Shown here piece by piece: positions 49,062-61,864 of a stretch of 64,000 nucleotides of DNA. How positions within the stretch are numbered: position 1 is the stretch's first letter; each line of letters opens with the position of its first letter. The notes beneath the pieces are model-generated. The model did not search any database. It was not told where the DNA came from and worked only from the letters and a program-made list of their open reading frames with translations. Source of the DNA: Kudoa neothunni (taxonomy: Eukaryota > Cnidaria); assembly GCA_964304625.1 (NCBI GenBank), contig OZ199840.1, forward strand, positions 2,728,001 through 2,792,000, given 5' to 3'. The position numbers and the translations under genes are program-made.

Positions 49062-52000
49062 ATGAAAAAGAAAACCAAATTGAAGCCCAACAAAAAAACA
49101 ACGGCTTCTCCGTTGGAAGCGCTGATCGCAAAAATACGAAAACTCTCAGATGAAGAATTTAATCTAAAATTTGATCAAATGCTTGTAATTAATTTTATCG
49201 GTGTCGAGATGTATTTGTGATGTTGGTGTATTGTGTTTTCGGTAGGATCAAATGAACATGAAATCTTCTGACATACGTGCATCACTTATCAACAAAGAGA
49301 AACGACTTAAAATTGATATGTTTGGCAAATTTCTACTAACACAAGGATTGGATGTTGAAGACAACCTCGAATCGACCTCACTACCCACCAAATCAGATGG
49401 CACCAATGCTGCCAGTGATTTGGCTAAGGAATTATCCGAATACAACCCGCAAAAAGAAAGTTTTGGCAATTTTATTCAGGAACTATCGATCCATTTAAAA
49501 AGTCAACCTCTTATGTATGTACAGCCCGCATGTGTTTGTGGTTATGTGTGTACATATGACTGATTTGATTTCCAACTATAGTTGGATTGAACAATTTATT
49601 GAAGATGGTTTGCCTGCTCTTTTCAGAACAATTGAATTTGTATTACAACAAAAAGATTACGAGTATGTTATTTAATTGGTTGCATCTGTTGTTATGGTAA
49701 ACTTTTTCTCTTCCGTAGAAACCAACCAGGATTTAAAAAAATTCTTTTGGAATGTACAAAATCAATTGCTTCAATTATGAATTGTTCGGTAATTATCTCT
49801 TATTTATTAAATTGGTGTGTACCATTTCGTTAATTGTATTGTGTATATTTTAACAATGGCTAATTTAGGTGGGATTAAACCGAGTTGCAGAAAGTGCGAC
49901 ATGGCTTGAAACTATTGCCATGTGTATTATTCCAACATTGCCCAATTTAACACTTGAAGCTGTTCGACTTTTGGCTGCTATGTCACTTATCGAGTACGAT
50001 TTCTAGCTACGATTATCAGCAGGCCTCTTAAGCTTATAATTTGAATGTTGTTGTATTCGTTGATTGATCTCATTAAACGATACTCACCACTTAAGATTTT
50101 CAACAATACTCGATTAATTGGTAATTAGGTATACCTGGTTTTATGTTGTCTCACCTTTTGATGTAATACACTATCTGATATTATACATTTTCCGCCAAAT
50201 ATCGTCCCATTTTTATTTCCATAGTGGTTAACCGTTGACTGACATCTCACACTGTATAGTTTTATGCATATTATACGAATTCAGTAGTCACGCTGATTGT
50301 TAAGCGTGTAATCTATTCAATTCATTTCACCATGCTATCTTAATACATATCGGATATGAATTAGAGCACGATGAAAACAAGCTCACCATATGCCATATGG
50401 ATACTATGATTATTATTATTATTATTATTCGTTAATGTCGTCTTAGTGTTTTGCATCTTATACATTCTTAATATTAGTACTATTCAACCCAAATATATGA
50501 TATATGTTCTGTTGTACTAATGTTTTCACATCTAATTCAAACAAGTATGTAATAGCATTTAAGTATGCGAGGCCTGCTGAAAGTGAAATTTTATTTTATC
50601 GACGGCGCTTAAACTGTTTATAATCTACTATGCTAGTCATGGGAAAACACTCACCAGCATATCTATCGCTTCTAAGAAAAAAAAATTCGCCCAGATTTAG
50701 TGGCATTATTGATGGTCTTAAGACTGACCAGCATGTTAATCTGAATGTAGCTTCGTTTTAATGAGGTTTTCTTCGATTATCGTTATTTTAAGATTGGCTG
50801 CATGGTATTGGTAAACGCCCTCATTAGTGGCGCCGTAGATGCAGACCTAAGAGTGCATTTAAGAAATGAATTTTCGCGATGTGGAATTATCAATTTGGTT
50901 GAGGTAATGCTATACTCAATTTTAACACTATATCAATCTAATTTTGACTGAAATATTTATAGCAACTAAAAGATCAACACAACGAAAGACTCGATGTACA
51001 GATCGGCATTTTCGAAGAATCTATGGAGTCTGATGCTCAAGATATTCAAGCTAGATTCTTTGATATGCAAATCAGCTTCGAGTAATATGATAAGTGAACA
51101 CCCATTTTATAATTACTAATTTATAGCAATATGGAAGATGTTTATAAACTTCTACTCAATATGAATAGAAACACACCTAGTGAAACCTATCTACTCTCTA
51201 TTCTTCAACATTTGCTGTTTATTCGAGCTGATGACTTTATAAGGTAATTGTAACAGTTATTATTTCTTTTTAATCTATATAATATTCTTCATCGATTATA
51301 AATTAATTTTTGTTGGTAATCTAATAAGTTAGTTGTACATTTTATATTTTAAATTAATTTATTTGGGGTAACATTTATGGGTGACTATATAATGGATCAT
51401 TTCATTTTATTATCTATCATTTTCTGTGTAGAATTGAATATTTCCGGTTGATTGAAGAAGTGGTCTCTCAAATCGTTTTGCAGAAAAATGGAGTTGATCC
51501 TGATTTTTCATGCACCAAACTTAGCATTGATGTTGACCATCTCCTTGGTAAATCATCTCAATTATTTAAATATCCAAGCTTTTTATTTTACATGTGTAAT
51601 ATTGTAAAATTCTTTAGAGGAAATGTGCAATGCTGACCTCCTCGATCAAGCCATGATTCGGCTTAATAACGCTGATGCAAAACTGTCCGCCGAAATAAAT
51701 GAAAAACATGAATTGCAAGCAAAACTCAGCCTCCTTACAAAAGAATACGAAGAAAAAATTGAGGCATTAGAAAAGAAAAAAAAATTCATTGAACATCATG
51801 TATTTTTTTTCGCCAACCCCAATTTAAATTAATTACAACGCCTAGCTTACTTTAAAAAGCGACGCCCTTAGAAAAGCCGAAGATCAACTAAAACTACCTC
51901 CTGATGCTAGAATCTCCCCTGATGAAAGACTCAAATTCATCAAAGAACTTCAAGCCAATATTTTCAAATCTCCAAAACCTGATCAAAAAGACAACATGAT

Positions 52001-55000
52001 TAAAGATGTCCTTCAAATGCTTCATAACAACACCAAAGATTCTTTTATTCAAGATCTAAAAACAAAAATATCTTCATCAGCTCTCGAAGAAACTATCAAG
52101 TTCCTTGGTGCTGAACTCGAATCTAGAATTGTTCGATTCTTGACACTCAAAGACAACTTTGTCGATAAAGCTGTAAAGACCGAAGGACAACCTCCTGCTT
52201 CTCTTTCCTCTGAGAATTCTGCTGTTCAACAAACCCTTCATATGACTCATTCGGAAATCGTCTCCTTAAAGACCACCCTCAAATCACTCGAGGATCAACT
52301 CACTGAATATAAAAATAAACTAATACAGTCGCAGAACGAAATTGCAGCTCTACGGGGTGGCTATCCTATGCAAGTAGGTCCGGGTGGCTATCCAGCAGGA
52401 GCGGGTCCAGGAGGTCCTTCTGCAATACCAGGAGGCTATCCTGTAGGAGCGGGTCCAGGAGGTCCCTCTTTAATACCGGGAGGCTATCCAGCAGGAGCTG
52501 GTCCAGGAGGTCCTTCTGCAATACCAGGAGGCTATCCTGTAGGAACGGGCCCAGGAGGTCCCTCTGCAATACCAGGAGGCTATCCTGTAGGAACGGGCCC
52601 AGGAGGTCCCTCTGCAATACCAGGAGGCTATCCTGTAGGAACGGGTCCAGGAGGTCCCTCTGCAATACCGGGAGGCTATCCTGTAGGAACGGGCCCAGGA
52701 GGTCCCTCTGCAATACCGGGAGGCTATCCTGTAGGAGCAGGCCCAGGAGGTCCCTCTGCAATACTGGGAGGCTATCCAGCAGGAGCAGGTCCAGGAGGTC
52801 CCTCTGCAGGTTCTGCAGCGCCGCCACCACCAGTACGAAGTGCAGCTCCACCACCGCCGCCACCAGTACGAAGTGCTGCTCCACCGCCACCTCCACCAGG
52901 CGCTGCTGTACCACCTCCACCCCAAAGCCCCAGGCGCCCCAGGCGCCCCCGGAGCCCCACCACCTCCGCCTGGTGCTCCAAGACCACCAGGTGCCCCCAG
53001 ACCTCCTGGCGCTCCTGTTCCTGCAGCTGGTCCAGTGAACCCCAAGAAGAAATACCAACCTCCTTTAACTACCAAACGTTTGAATTGGAACCAATTGAAA
53101 TTGAACCAAGTTTTCGATAATAAGGAAGGTTTCTGGGCCAATACCAAAGAGGATGAACTTGAGAACAACGACATCTTCAAGAATATTATTGAAACATTTG
53201 GTGTGAAGAAGTCTTTGAAGACAGTGGTGGCCGACGTTACCGCTCAGAGAAAGAAGACTAAGGATCCGAAGGTTCTTGACGGAAAAACTGTTCAAAATCT
53301 TTCTATTTTCCTTGGGCGAATTAAATTAAGTTATGATGAGGTGAAAAAGAAATTCTTACAAGTTGACAAGACGTTTGTGACGGAGAATTTGGTTGAAAGT
53401 TTCACGAAATTCATTCCCGCGTCAGAAATCAGAGCCATGCTGTTAGAGTTTAAAGATCAAAAGGATGAGCTACCTGACGCTGAGGTGTTTGTGTTAGCAA
53501 TGTCTTCTGTGTCTCGTCTGGATCAACGTTTGAGCTCTCTTACATTGATGATGAAATTCCCTGAAATTATAAACGACGTGAAACCACAACTCACCTATGT
53601 AATTGAAGCTTGTAAGGAAGTGAAAACGTCTGAAAAATTACATAAAGTTCTTAAAGTATTTTTTTAATTTATATACTAATACTTTTTGCTCATTGTTTAT
53701 AATTTGTCCTAGTTGATTTTATTGTTTGGAAACTATATGAACGCTGGGTCACGTAACGAAAGAACTGTCGGATTTGATTTGCGTTTCTTAATTAAAGTAA
53801 GTTCAGGCTCATTGTGTGAATATAAATTAATGTTATTTCAATTGCATTAATAAATAGTTGAGAGACACAAAGACAACAGACAATCAAAGAAATTTCCTTC
53901 ATTTCCTTGATGAAACTATGTTGAAGTCGTATCCTGACACTGTAGGCTTTGATCAGGATCTCTCGAACGCTGCGAATGCGTCTAAAGGTGACATTTATAA
54001 AATAAATCAATTTATAAACTTAAAATTTTTATTCAGTTTCTGCAGACGAGGTGCTAAAAGTCGTCAACAATCTTCAAACCACCATACAGAAACTGGAAAC
54101 TGAAGTCAAATTCCACGAGAAAGCTAAAGAGCAAAATCCAGATGATCTTTTTTACGACAAAGTCAACGTATATTCAATTAAGCAATATTGATGGAATATT
54201 TCCATGAACAAATAATTTTTTAGGAATTTCTATCTGATGCCAAACAGAAAGTGTTGGTTCTCACCGAAATGCATTCCACAATGAAAAGTTCATTCGAAGA
54301 GTTGGCCGACTATTTCTCTATTGATAAGGCCAAATTTCCAATGGATGAAGTCTTTGGTGTTTTTAGTAATTTTGTTGTTGACTTCCAAGTATGTCATCAT
54401 GAACTTATTGTGCTGGAGAAACTCATTTTTAATGTATATTTTTCATAATGTAGAAAGCATCTATGGACAATAAACGAAGACGTGAAAAAGAAGAGCGTGA
54501 TGCTAAGATGAAAGCTCTGAAAGTCGTCAACTATTTTATTTCGGCTGCAACTTATTAATTTGTGTTGGTGTGGGTATATAGGAAGCTGATGCCAAAAAAC
54601 GAGCAAACAGAGCAAATCAAAGCGGTTCAGAAAACTCTCCTGGTGGTCAGGATATGGCTAAGAGGGGAGTTATTGATGGCCTACTTAGCTCATTGGAAAC
54701 AGGTAAAGCCTTCAGAGGTAAGAAACCAGACGATGAAGATCCCAGTGCGTCGTCTGCTAACAACACTCCTGCGGTACTCCTAAAGAAAAGTAATTTGATT
54801 TTTGATTCACCATAATTCCAACTTCACATTTATCATTCTATAAATTTTTCTTCCGTTACAGTTAATCGAACTGAATTCTCGCTATTTAGAAGCCAATCCT
54901 GGAGTAAATTATCGCAAGGAAAAAACAAGAACTATGGGTAAAAAATCTGAAGCTCTTTTCTCAGCCATGATTAAAGAAATGAACATGAACATTGGTGATG

Positions 55001-55044
55001 ACAAAGGAAACGATGCTAACCAAACCGACGATATGGAATTTTGA
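49062..55044 (+). CDS. DIAPH: diaphanous-related formin
   Basis: Nucleates and elongates unbranched actin filaments downstream of Rho GTPases. About 19 exons, roughly 1,390 residues, in family order. GBD/FH3: FIEDGLPALFRTIEFVL, GLNRVAESATWLETIAMCI, VLVNALISGAVDADLRVHLR, LSILQHLLFIR, LIEEVVSQIVLQKNGVDPDF. Next comes a coiled coil (ADAKLSAEINEKHELQAKL) and an unusual Gly-Pro repeat (52383-52806). A Pro-rich FH1 precedes FH2 (TTKRLNWNQLKLNQVF, NLSIFLGRIK, LLFGNYMNAGSRNE, LRDTKTTDNQRNFLHFLDE). The C-terminal DAD core is RGVIDGLLSSLETGKAFRGK. The long exon 51846-53655 carries repeat, FH1 and most of FH2. One frame change is needed in FH1 near 52922 (run CCCC), and one in the FH3 exon 50637-50746 near 50698; both could be sequence errors. 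The DAD implies autoinhibition through the N-terminus, as in the family. Confidence 0.94.
50409..50430. repeat. (ATT)n microsatellite in formin intron
   Basis: About seven units within the long intron 49994-50636. Confidence 0.9.
52383..52806 (+). repeat. 48-bp tandem repeat coding a Gly-Pro-rich block
   Basis: About nine units of a 16-residue motif, consensus GGYPVGTGPGGPSAIP, sit inside the formin just before the Pro-rich FH1. Four consecutive units are identical in protein and nearly identical in DNA, so the array expanded or was homogenised recently. The repeat also creates long meaningless open frames on the minus strand. Confidence 0.95.
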
Positions 55045-57559
55045 TTGTAGATTATGTGGAGAATGTTCTCATCCAAGTGATGATTATTTTCCTTGTGGAT
55101 TCCGATAAATAGAGTTTTTTTCTAATAGTTATCATGATTGATTTTTTAACTTTTTCATGCAGTTTTGTAAATTTTTTTTCTTGGCGCACCCTCGAACTGT
55201 TTTCAAAAATTAGCACAAGCGTATTTATCCTTTTTCTGTTTTCAACCTAAAAAAATATATGTTGAATGTACATTTTTTCTTGCTCTTATTATTATATGTA
55301 ATCTTATTAAATTTATATGCCTCAATAATTCAAGTTTGTCTATTTTTATCTATCTATTCATAATTTAACAATCGAAATATAATGATTATTTATAATTAGA
55401 TTTATTTTGTGGTTTCTATCGTCTTAAACATCGGAGTAGCACCTTTAGTAATATTCCGCGCTAATTGTTAATGAATGATTGTTTTTCTCAGAGTTGAAGT
55501 TAAAAATAGGGGTTTAAAAATATAAAATAGAAATATATATTTAGAAAAAGTGTGAGTTCACTTGGGATCCTAAAAATATAGTGAGCAACCGTTTTTCAGA
55601 AGCTTCGAAAGATTATAGCTTATTATTTTATTGTCTCAAGTCATATAGTATATTTTAGTAGCCCATGTGGGTAAAGAAATAAAATATTTATTTAATTTTT
55701 ATCGAGTAATCTATTTGAATTCAACAAAATTTTGTACATATTTACGATAGGATTTCTGTTTCCGTGAGGCAAAATATTCCACGATTTACCCCGAATATTA
55801 AATCGTGTTGGTGAATGAAACGACATAAAAATCTCCTCCTAACTTTCAACTTTAATTTTTCTCTTATTTTAAAGCAATGATATACACTTTTTAACCAAGA
55901 AATAAAATTTTTAGTTATATGAGGCATATGCGACCATTATAGTCCGTGTCGTTGGTGAGGTGGATTAACGAAAATATACGTCGGGTCATGCAGAATTCGA
56001 ACTTTCGTTTCTTTATTTCACCCAAAATTAAATACTTTTTTAAATATTCGCTTATCTATTTGTTGTACTAACAATTTCTCGCACATCAAAGTAGAAAATT
56101 AATAAAAGGAATTCAACGTATATTTTTAAGGTATGTGATAATAACAACTTTCGAGCATGATTATTTAAATAATTTTTTACAACAATATAAATTTTACTTA
56201 GATTTGAATGATTTCATTAATTTTTAGAAGAATACTATTCTTCATCTGCATATTATTATCACACATGTTCTGTGATGTTTTCGGTTTTTAATAATCACTC
56301 CTTATTTTTAATAAAATTTATATTTTATTAATATAGTTTTATAATTTAAAAAAGTCAATATTTTTTAGTACTTAATTTATTTTTATGTAGTTGTTTCCTG
56401 AAATTAAAAAAATATTCCACAAAAACTCGATATGACAAATGACACTTGTTTTTTTATAACTAATATTTTTTGTAATTTTTTAGTTGAAACTTTTCATCGA
56501 TAAAAAAACAAATATTACAAATGAATAAGTCCTATTTGATATCAATAATTTATAATAAGTTAAGGAGTAAAAAATAACATATATTTACAATCTCCCAATA
56601 TTCAACATTAAATTAATAACAGATTTATTATATTTTTAGAAATTATTTTTAAAAGTTTCTAACCATTGTTTTATTAATAAAAGAAGTAATTACTACAGAA
56701 AATATATGAATTATTTCCCAACAAACATTCGTCAAACACAGCAAACAATAAATTTGGAATTTGAAACCGCGTGACACATGTAGAGGAGATATGATGCATA
56801 GTGAATACTGATTGATTCTTAAACGACCTATTATAATAATTAAACTGGAAGTTAACATTTTACAAAATTAAATCTCCAAATGTGTATTAAGAATGAACCA
56901 ACTAAATAATTACGTAGAGTTTCGTTAATCCGTACTCGACTGCCGGTTATCATTAATAACTAAATTTAATTTGTCATTAGAACTTTAATTATCACAAAAA
57001 TTTAATCAAACTAACGTGGGTTTTAATTTCTATGCATTTAATGTCATTTTAACAGTTAAACACAAGCAAATATTAATTAAGAGTAAATAATCTACTACAT
57101 TTAATTAATTACTATAAATAGTCATTTAAGCCTCTCATTCATCGCATTCTAAGTTTCAATCCATTTCGTTCTTTTTCTAAATTCTCCACACATAATAGCG
57201 TAAATGGATAAATGGAAACTGAATAATTCCCCCCGATTTTGATATCGATTGAGTTAAATTATTTGAACAGATTATATTCAAATTTATAAAAATGAATCTT
57301 GATAATATAAATATAAGTTTAATTTTTCATTTTATATTTTCAGAAAATAGATCAATTTTTTGTAAGTTCGTTTATAAACAATTAATTTGGCGCAAACCCA
57401 ATTGTTCACCTTAGAACTCAAAGATTGAATATAAAAAATTAATAGACTCAACAAAAAGAAGTAAAGTTAATTGGATATTTTTTTATTCTGAAAGAAATAA
57501 TTAAGGAGACCATAAATTAGGTTTACTAAAATCATGTGGGCATGCGCACGTCGTTAAAA
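55045..57559. other. intergenic
   Basis: About 2.5 kb of very AT-rich sequence between formin and XPD. No gene, hairpin or element recognised. AATAAA-type signals occur downstream of the formin stop (for example near 55679) but cannot be ranked. Confidence 0.4.
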
Positions 57560-60192
57560 ATGAAAATCGACATAGATGGGCTCACTGTATTGTTTCCGTA
57601 CGACTATATCTATCCTGAACAATATAGGTATATGCATGAGTTGAAAAGATGCCTTAGAGCTGGAGGAAGTTGCATTTTGGAAATGCCATCAGGCACAGGG
57701 AAAACTATTTCTTTGCTTGCTTTGTTGGTTGCCTATCTTCAACAATATCCTTTGGAATATTCAAAAATAGTCTATTGTTCAAGAACAGTATCTGAGATTG
57801 ATAGTGTGATGAACGAATTGAAGCACCTCTATAATTACTACGAAAAGCACGCTAAAACCAAAGTGCAATTGTTATCGTTGTGCCTATCCTCTCGAAAAAA
57901 CCTCTGTATAAATGAGGATGTGGTTGATAGTAGTGCGGATGCGTTTTTGGATGGAAGAGTGGTTGATTCGAAGTGTTATCAACTAACCAGGAAAAAATGT
58001 CATTCATGTGTTAGCGACACCGTAACAAATAAACAAAAAACCAGTCATAATGGCACAGGGTATGACTTGAACGTAGATGAAATGAAAGAATGTGTTTATT
58101 TTGAAGTAAAATAGCTGCTAGTCTATCAAATGTGTAGATGTGAATATTTTTATAGACTTTTGATATTGAAAGTGAAGATTTCGTGTTGCCTTATGGAGTT
58201 TATTCGTTGGAAGATTTAAAAGCTCTGGGTAGAACCAAGAAATATTGCCCCTACTACACAGCAAGACACGCGATTTCTACCTGTCAAATTTTAGTTTACA
58301 GTTATTATTATTTATTGGACCCCAAAATTGCGCAAGTAGTTTCCAGAGAACTACCTTCTAATTGTGTGATTGTATTCGATGAAGCACACAACATTGACAA
58401 TGTTTGTATCGAGACTTTTAGCATAAAATTAACTCAAAAACATTTAAACGAGTCACGAGATAGTTTATTATATTTGGAGGGGTTGATTAGTGAGATCCGA
58501 TTGAAAGACAAAAATAAACTACTGGAGGAATATCACAAAATGTTAGATAACATTAAGATGCGTGTTGAAGACAACAAAAATGATCTCTATCTAACCAACC
58601 CCATTATTCCAGAGGATATTCTTGAAGAGTTGATTCCTGGTAGTATAAGAAAGGCTGACCATTTCGTCTCATTTATGAAACGGTTTGTGGAATTTTTGTG
58701 TTATAGGATGTCGTTGAAGAATGTCACAACCGAATATCCTTATCACTTCCTTAAAGATTTGTATGATAAAGTGATCGTTGAGATAATGTGATATGACATT
58801 TATATGCGGTAGGTTTACATTGACCACCGACCAATGAGGTTGTGCTCGGAGCGTTTGCGCTCTCTTCTCGTCACTCTAGAATTGGATGGATCATCAGAGT
58901 TGTGCTCATCACTTGGTGTTGTTGCTGATTTTGCGACAATAATCGGAACTTACCAACAAGGTTTCTCTATTATTGTCGAACCCTTTGATCAATCCACCCC
59001 TTCCATCATCAATCCAAAAATTTTGTTATGTTGCTTAGATGCCACCCTTGCCATAAAACCCATCTTCGATAGGTATCAATTGAATTTTACTTCCCAACAA
59101 TAACAATCCAACTGTTGAACAGATTTAAAAGTGTCGTCATCACCAGTGGCACACTATCCCCCTTGGATATGTATCCTAAGTTGTTGAATTTCAATCCGCT
59201 TGTTGTCTCGTCTCTATCTATGTCATTGATAAGGCCCAGTTTGTGTCCTATTGTGGTTTCCCGGGGTGCAGACCAAGGCGTCATATCTAGTCGCTTTGCC
59301 GACCGACAAGACATCAGTGTCACACGAAACTATGGGCTATTGATTGCCAATATTTGTGCCGTAGTACCGGATGGTGTGGTTTGTTTCTTCACCAGTTATC
59401 GCCATCTAGAGGTACTCTAACATTATTCGATTCATTTCATTTTGGTATATTTTTGATGATGATCTATATTTTTATGATACAGAGTTGTATGGCTATTTGG
59501 GATGATATGGGAATTCTTGCAAAAATACAAGCTCACAAATTGCTTTTCGTTGAAACCACAAACGTTGCCGAAACTTCGGTTGCTTTGGAAGCGTATAAGA
59601 AAGCTTGTCGAATTGGACGTGGTGGATGCTTCATATCGGTTGCTAGAGGAAAAGTTTCCGAGGGAATCGACTTTCATGGATTTTACGGACGGGCAGTAAT
59701 AGTACTCGGGGTGCCTTACGTTTTCACACAAAGTTATGCACTTAAAGCTCGTTTGGAGTATCTCAAAGAGAAGTAAATGCTACTGTCGTTTTATTATTTT
59801 CTTCAATTAAATTATTTAATAATTAATTTTGTAGATATGGCATTAATGAATCTGACTTTTTGACTTTCGATGCGATGAGACACACAGCTCAATGCTTGGG
59901 CAGAGTGATCCGCGGTAAGTCCGATTACGGTCTTATGATACTGGCCGACCAACGCTTCGCGAGAGCTGATCGAATCAGAAGACTCCCCAGTTGGATTAGG
60001 GAACATTTGTCACCACAGAACGTTGGTCTCTCTGTAGATGAAGCTGTAAATGTAGCTCGTCGGTTCTTCCATCACATGGGCCAACCCGTTGACAACATTA
60101 AACAACTTGGTCATTCTTTGCTTACGCCTGAGATTATTTCCTCAGAAAAATTTCAGAAATCATTCCGGCTATCTCTCACTACCAATAACTAG
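57560..60192 (+). CDS. ERCC2: XPD / ERCC2, 5'-3' helicase of TFIIH
   Basis: Iron-sulfur DNA helicase of TFIIH that opens damaged DNA in nucleotide excision repair and bridges the core to the CAK kinase module. Six exons: 57560-58105, 58156-58770, 58813-59072, 59123-59411, 59483-59772, 59835-60192; introns 42-71 nt, about 785 residues (human 760). The start at 57560 gives MKIDIDGL, matching human MKLNVDGL; an ATG six codons upstream is in frame but non-homologous. Walker A PSGTGKT at residues 43-49; four Fe-S cysteines at 116, 139, 178 and about 213; DEAH box at about 257-260; [21 protein letters not shown] and [12 protein letters not shown] in helicase domain 2. No frame problem anywhere, all catalytic motifs intact: surely functional. 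Confidence 0.97.
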
Positions 60193-61864
60193 TATTAGTA
60201 ATCTAATTTGTCTCACCCATGTTTATATTGAACGAAATTGTAAATTTTGAAAAGTTTCCGATGCAGATCGATTTTTATTTACGCAGAATTGATTTTTTAT
60301 GCTCTTTAATAAAATTGTTGCATATTATTAAATTAACTTAAACCAGAAGTAAATCTATAAGTTTTGTTGATGAAATTAATTACCTTTTCAATAGATTCTT
60401 AGTGATATTATTTTCTAATCATTTCATAATAAATTTTTTTGGATTTTCTCCAAATTGATATAAGTTTTTACTACATTGAATTAAAATAAATTAACGCCTG
60501 GAATTAAAAAATTGGGGGTACATTTCAATTAAATCTGATGAATTGTTTCCTCCAAAGACTTGAAGGAAATATCTGAATCAATTTTAGGCTATTTGCAATT
60601 ATAAATTAGACAAGGTGGTGTTTGAATAGTAAAAATAACTTAGTGTTGCCTAATTTTATGGCGTTTTGGATTAAGCGGCTCCTATCTCAATAAAAAATTG
60701 GAATCTAATCTTATTTGCGTCGTCATATTATAAAATGAAAAATAAAAGTTATATTGGCTTAAAACAATGTTGATACATGATTTCTCAAATTTTATGATCA
60801 GTAAATTCCGGAAATATTTTCAAAGAATACAAAAATTTATTTTACTTCAGATGAGTGAATGTTTTAGATAAAATCGATTTAAATTTATAAATTTAATATT
60901 TTTTCAAATCTAAACTCTAATTTAATAATTTTAATGAGATCATTTTTTCCCGATTTTAGAACAGAAATAATTTTATCAAATTTTAGGAAGGGCCAAGGGA
61001 TTAATTTAGAAGGAAATTTTGTTTTATTAACTAATGGTAATGTCTAGTCAAGTTTTTTTTTGTTTAAATCCAATATAAATTTTCACCAATTATCAGAATA
61101 AAGGAATATTTTGAGATATTTTCATTTTTCGACATTTCTTGTGCAGTAGTGTTTATTTTTTCTGTTTAAAAATAAATCAAATATCTAGATTATATATTTA
61201 TAGTTTTGATTTTTAGTTACCATCTGAAAAGTTTAGAAGAGTTTAATATAGGAACGTTATTGTATGATTCTGATTTATGGATTCCGGTTATTGCACGTTA
61301 CTTAAATCATTACTTTTAAACCAAAAAATCTGGGTATTCATGAATTTAAAGAAAAATTCAATATTTATAAATTTTCTTATGTTTATTTTTAAAATTTTCG
61401 AATAGGAAACAACTTTATATTATGAGTAATATCTATTCGAGTGTGGTAGAGTAAATAACGATTAATTTCTAATATGTAGAAAAAATTTAATATTACAAAT
61501 ATCTGCCTCATTTTGTAATGTAATTTAATAGAAGTTTAATAAAGGTGAAAAATAGCCAGAAATTCTAAATAATTCATCATACGTCTCTAGGTAAATCTTA
61601 GATTTCATGGTAACCTTAATAAAATGAAATCCCCATTTATGATTTTCATATATTTTACCCAGTAATATTAAAATTTTTAAATTAACAATTAAGTTGTATT
61701 TTAATAACAGAATAAATATATACTAATCAGAAAATTACGATATATTAAGAAATAGATTATCATATCAATTGTGTTTTAGATAGGCTATTTACCCGATACA
61801 AGTATCGGCTTATTATAGTATTCATTTATTAAGTTCTATTTGTTGGTTTCCTTTATCTTTCATT
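60193..61864. other. intergenic
   Basis: AT-rich; no gene or element recognised. Confidence 0.4.

Noticed and set aside
52366-53180. Two long minus-strand frames (230 and 236 codons)
   Set aside because: Created by the 48-bp repeat and Pro-rich sequence of the formin; no independent gene signal.
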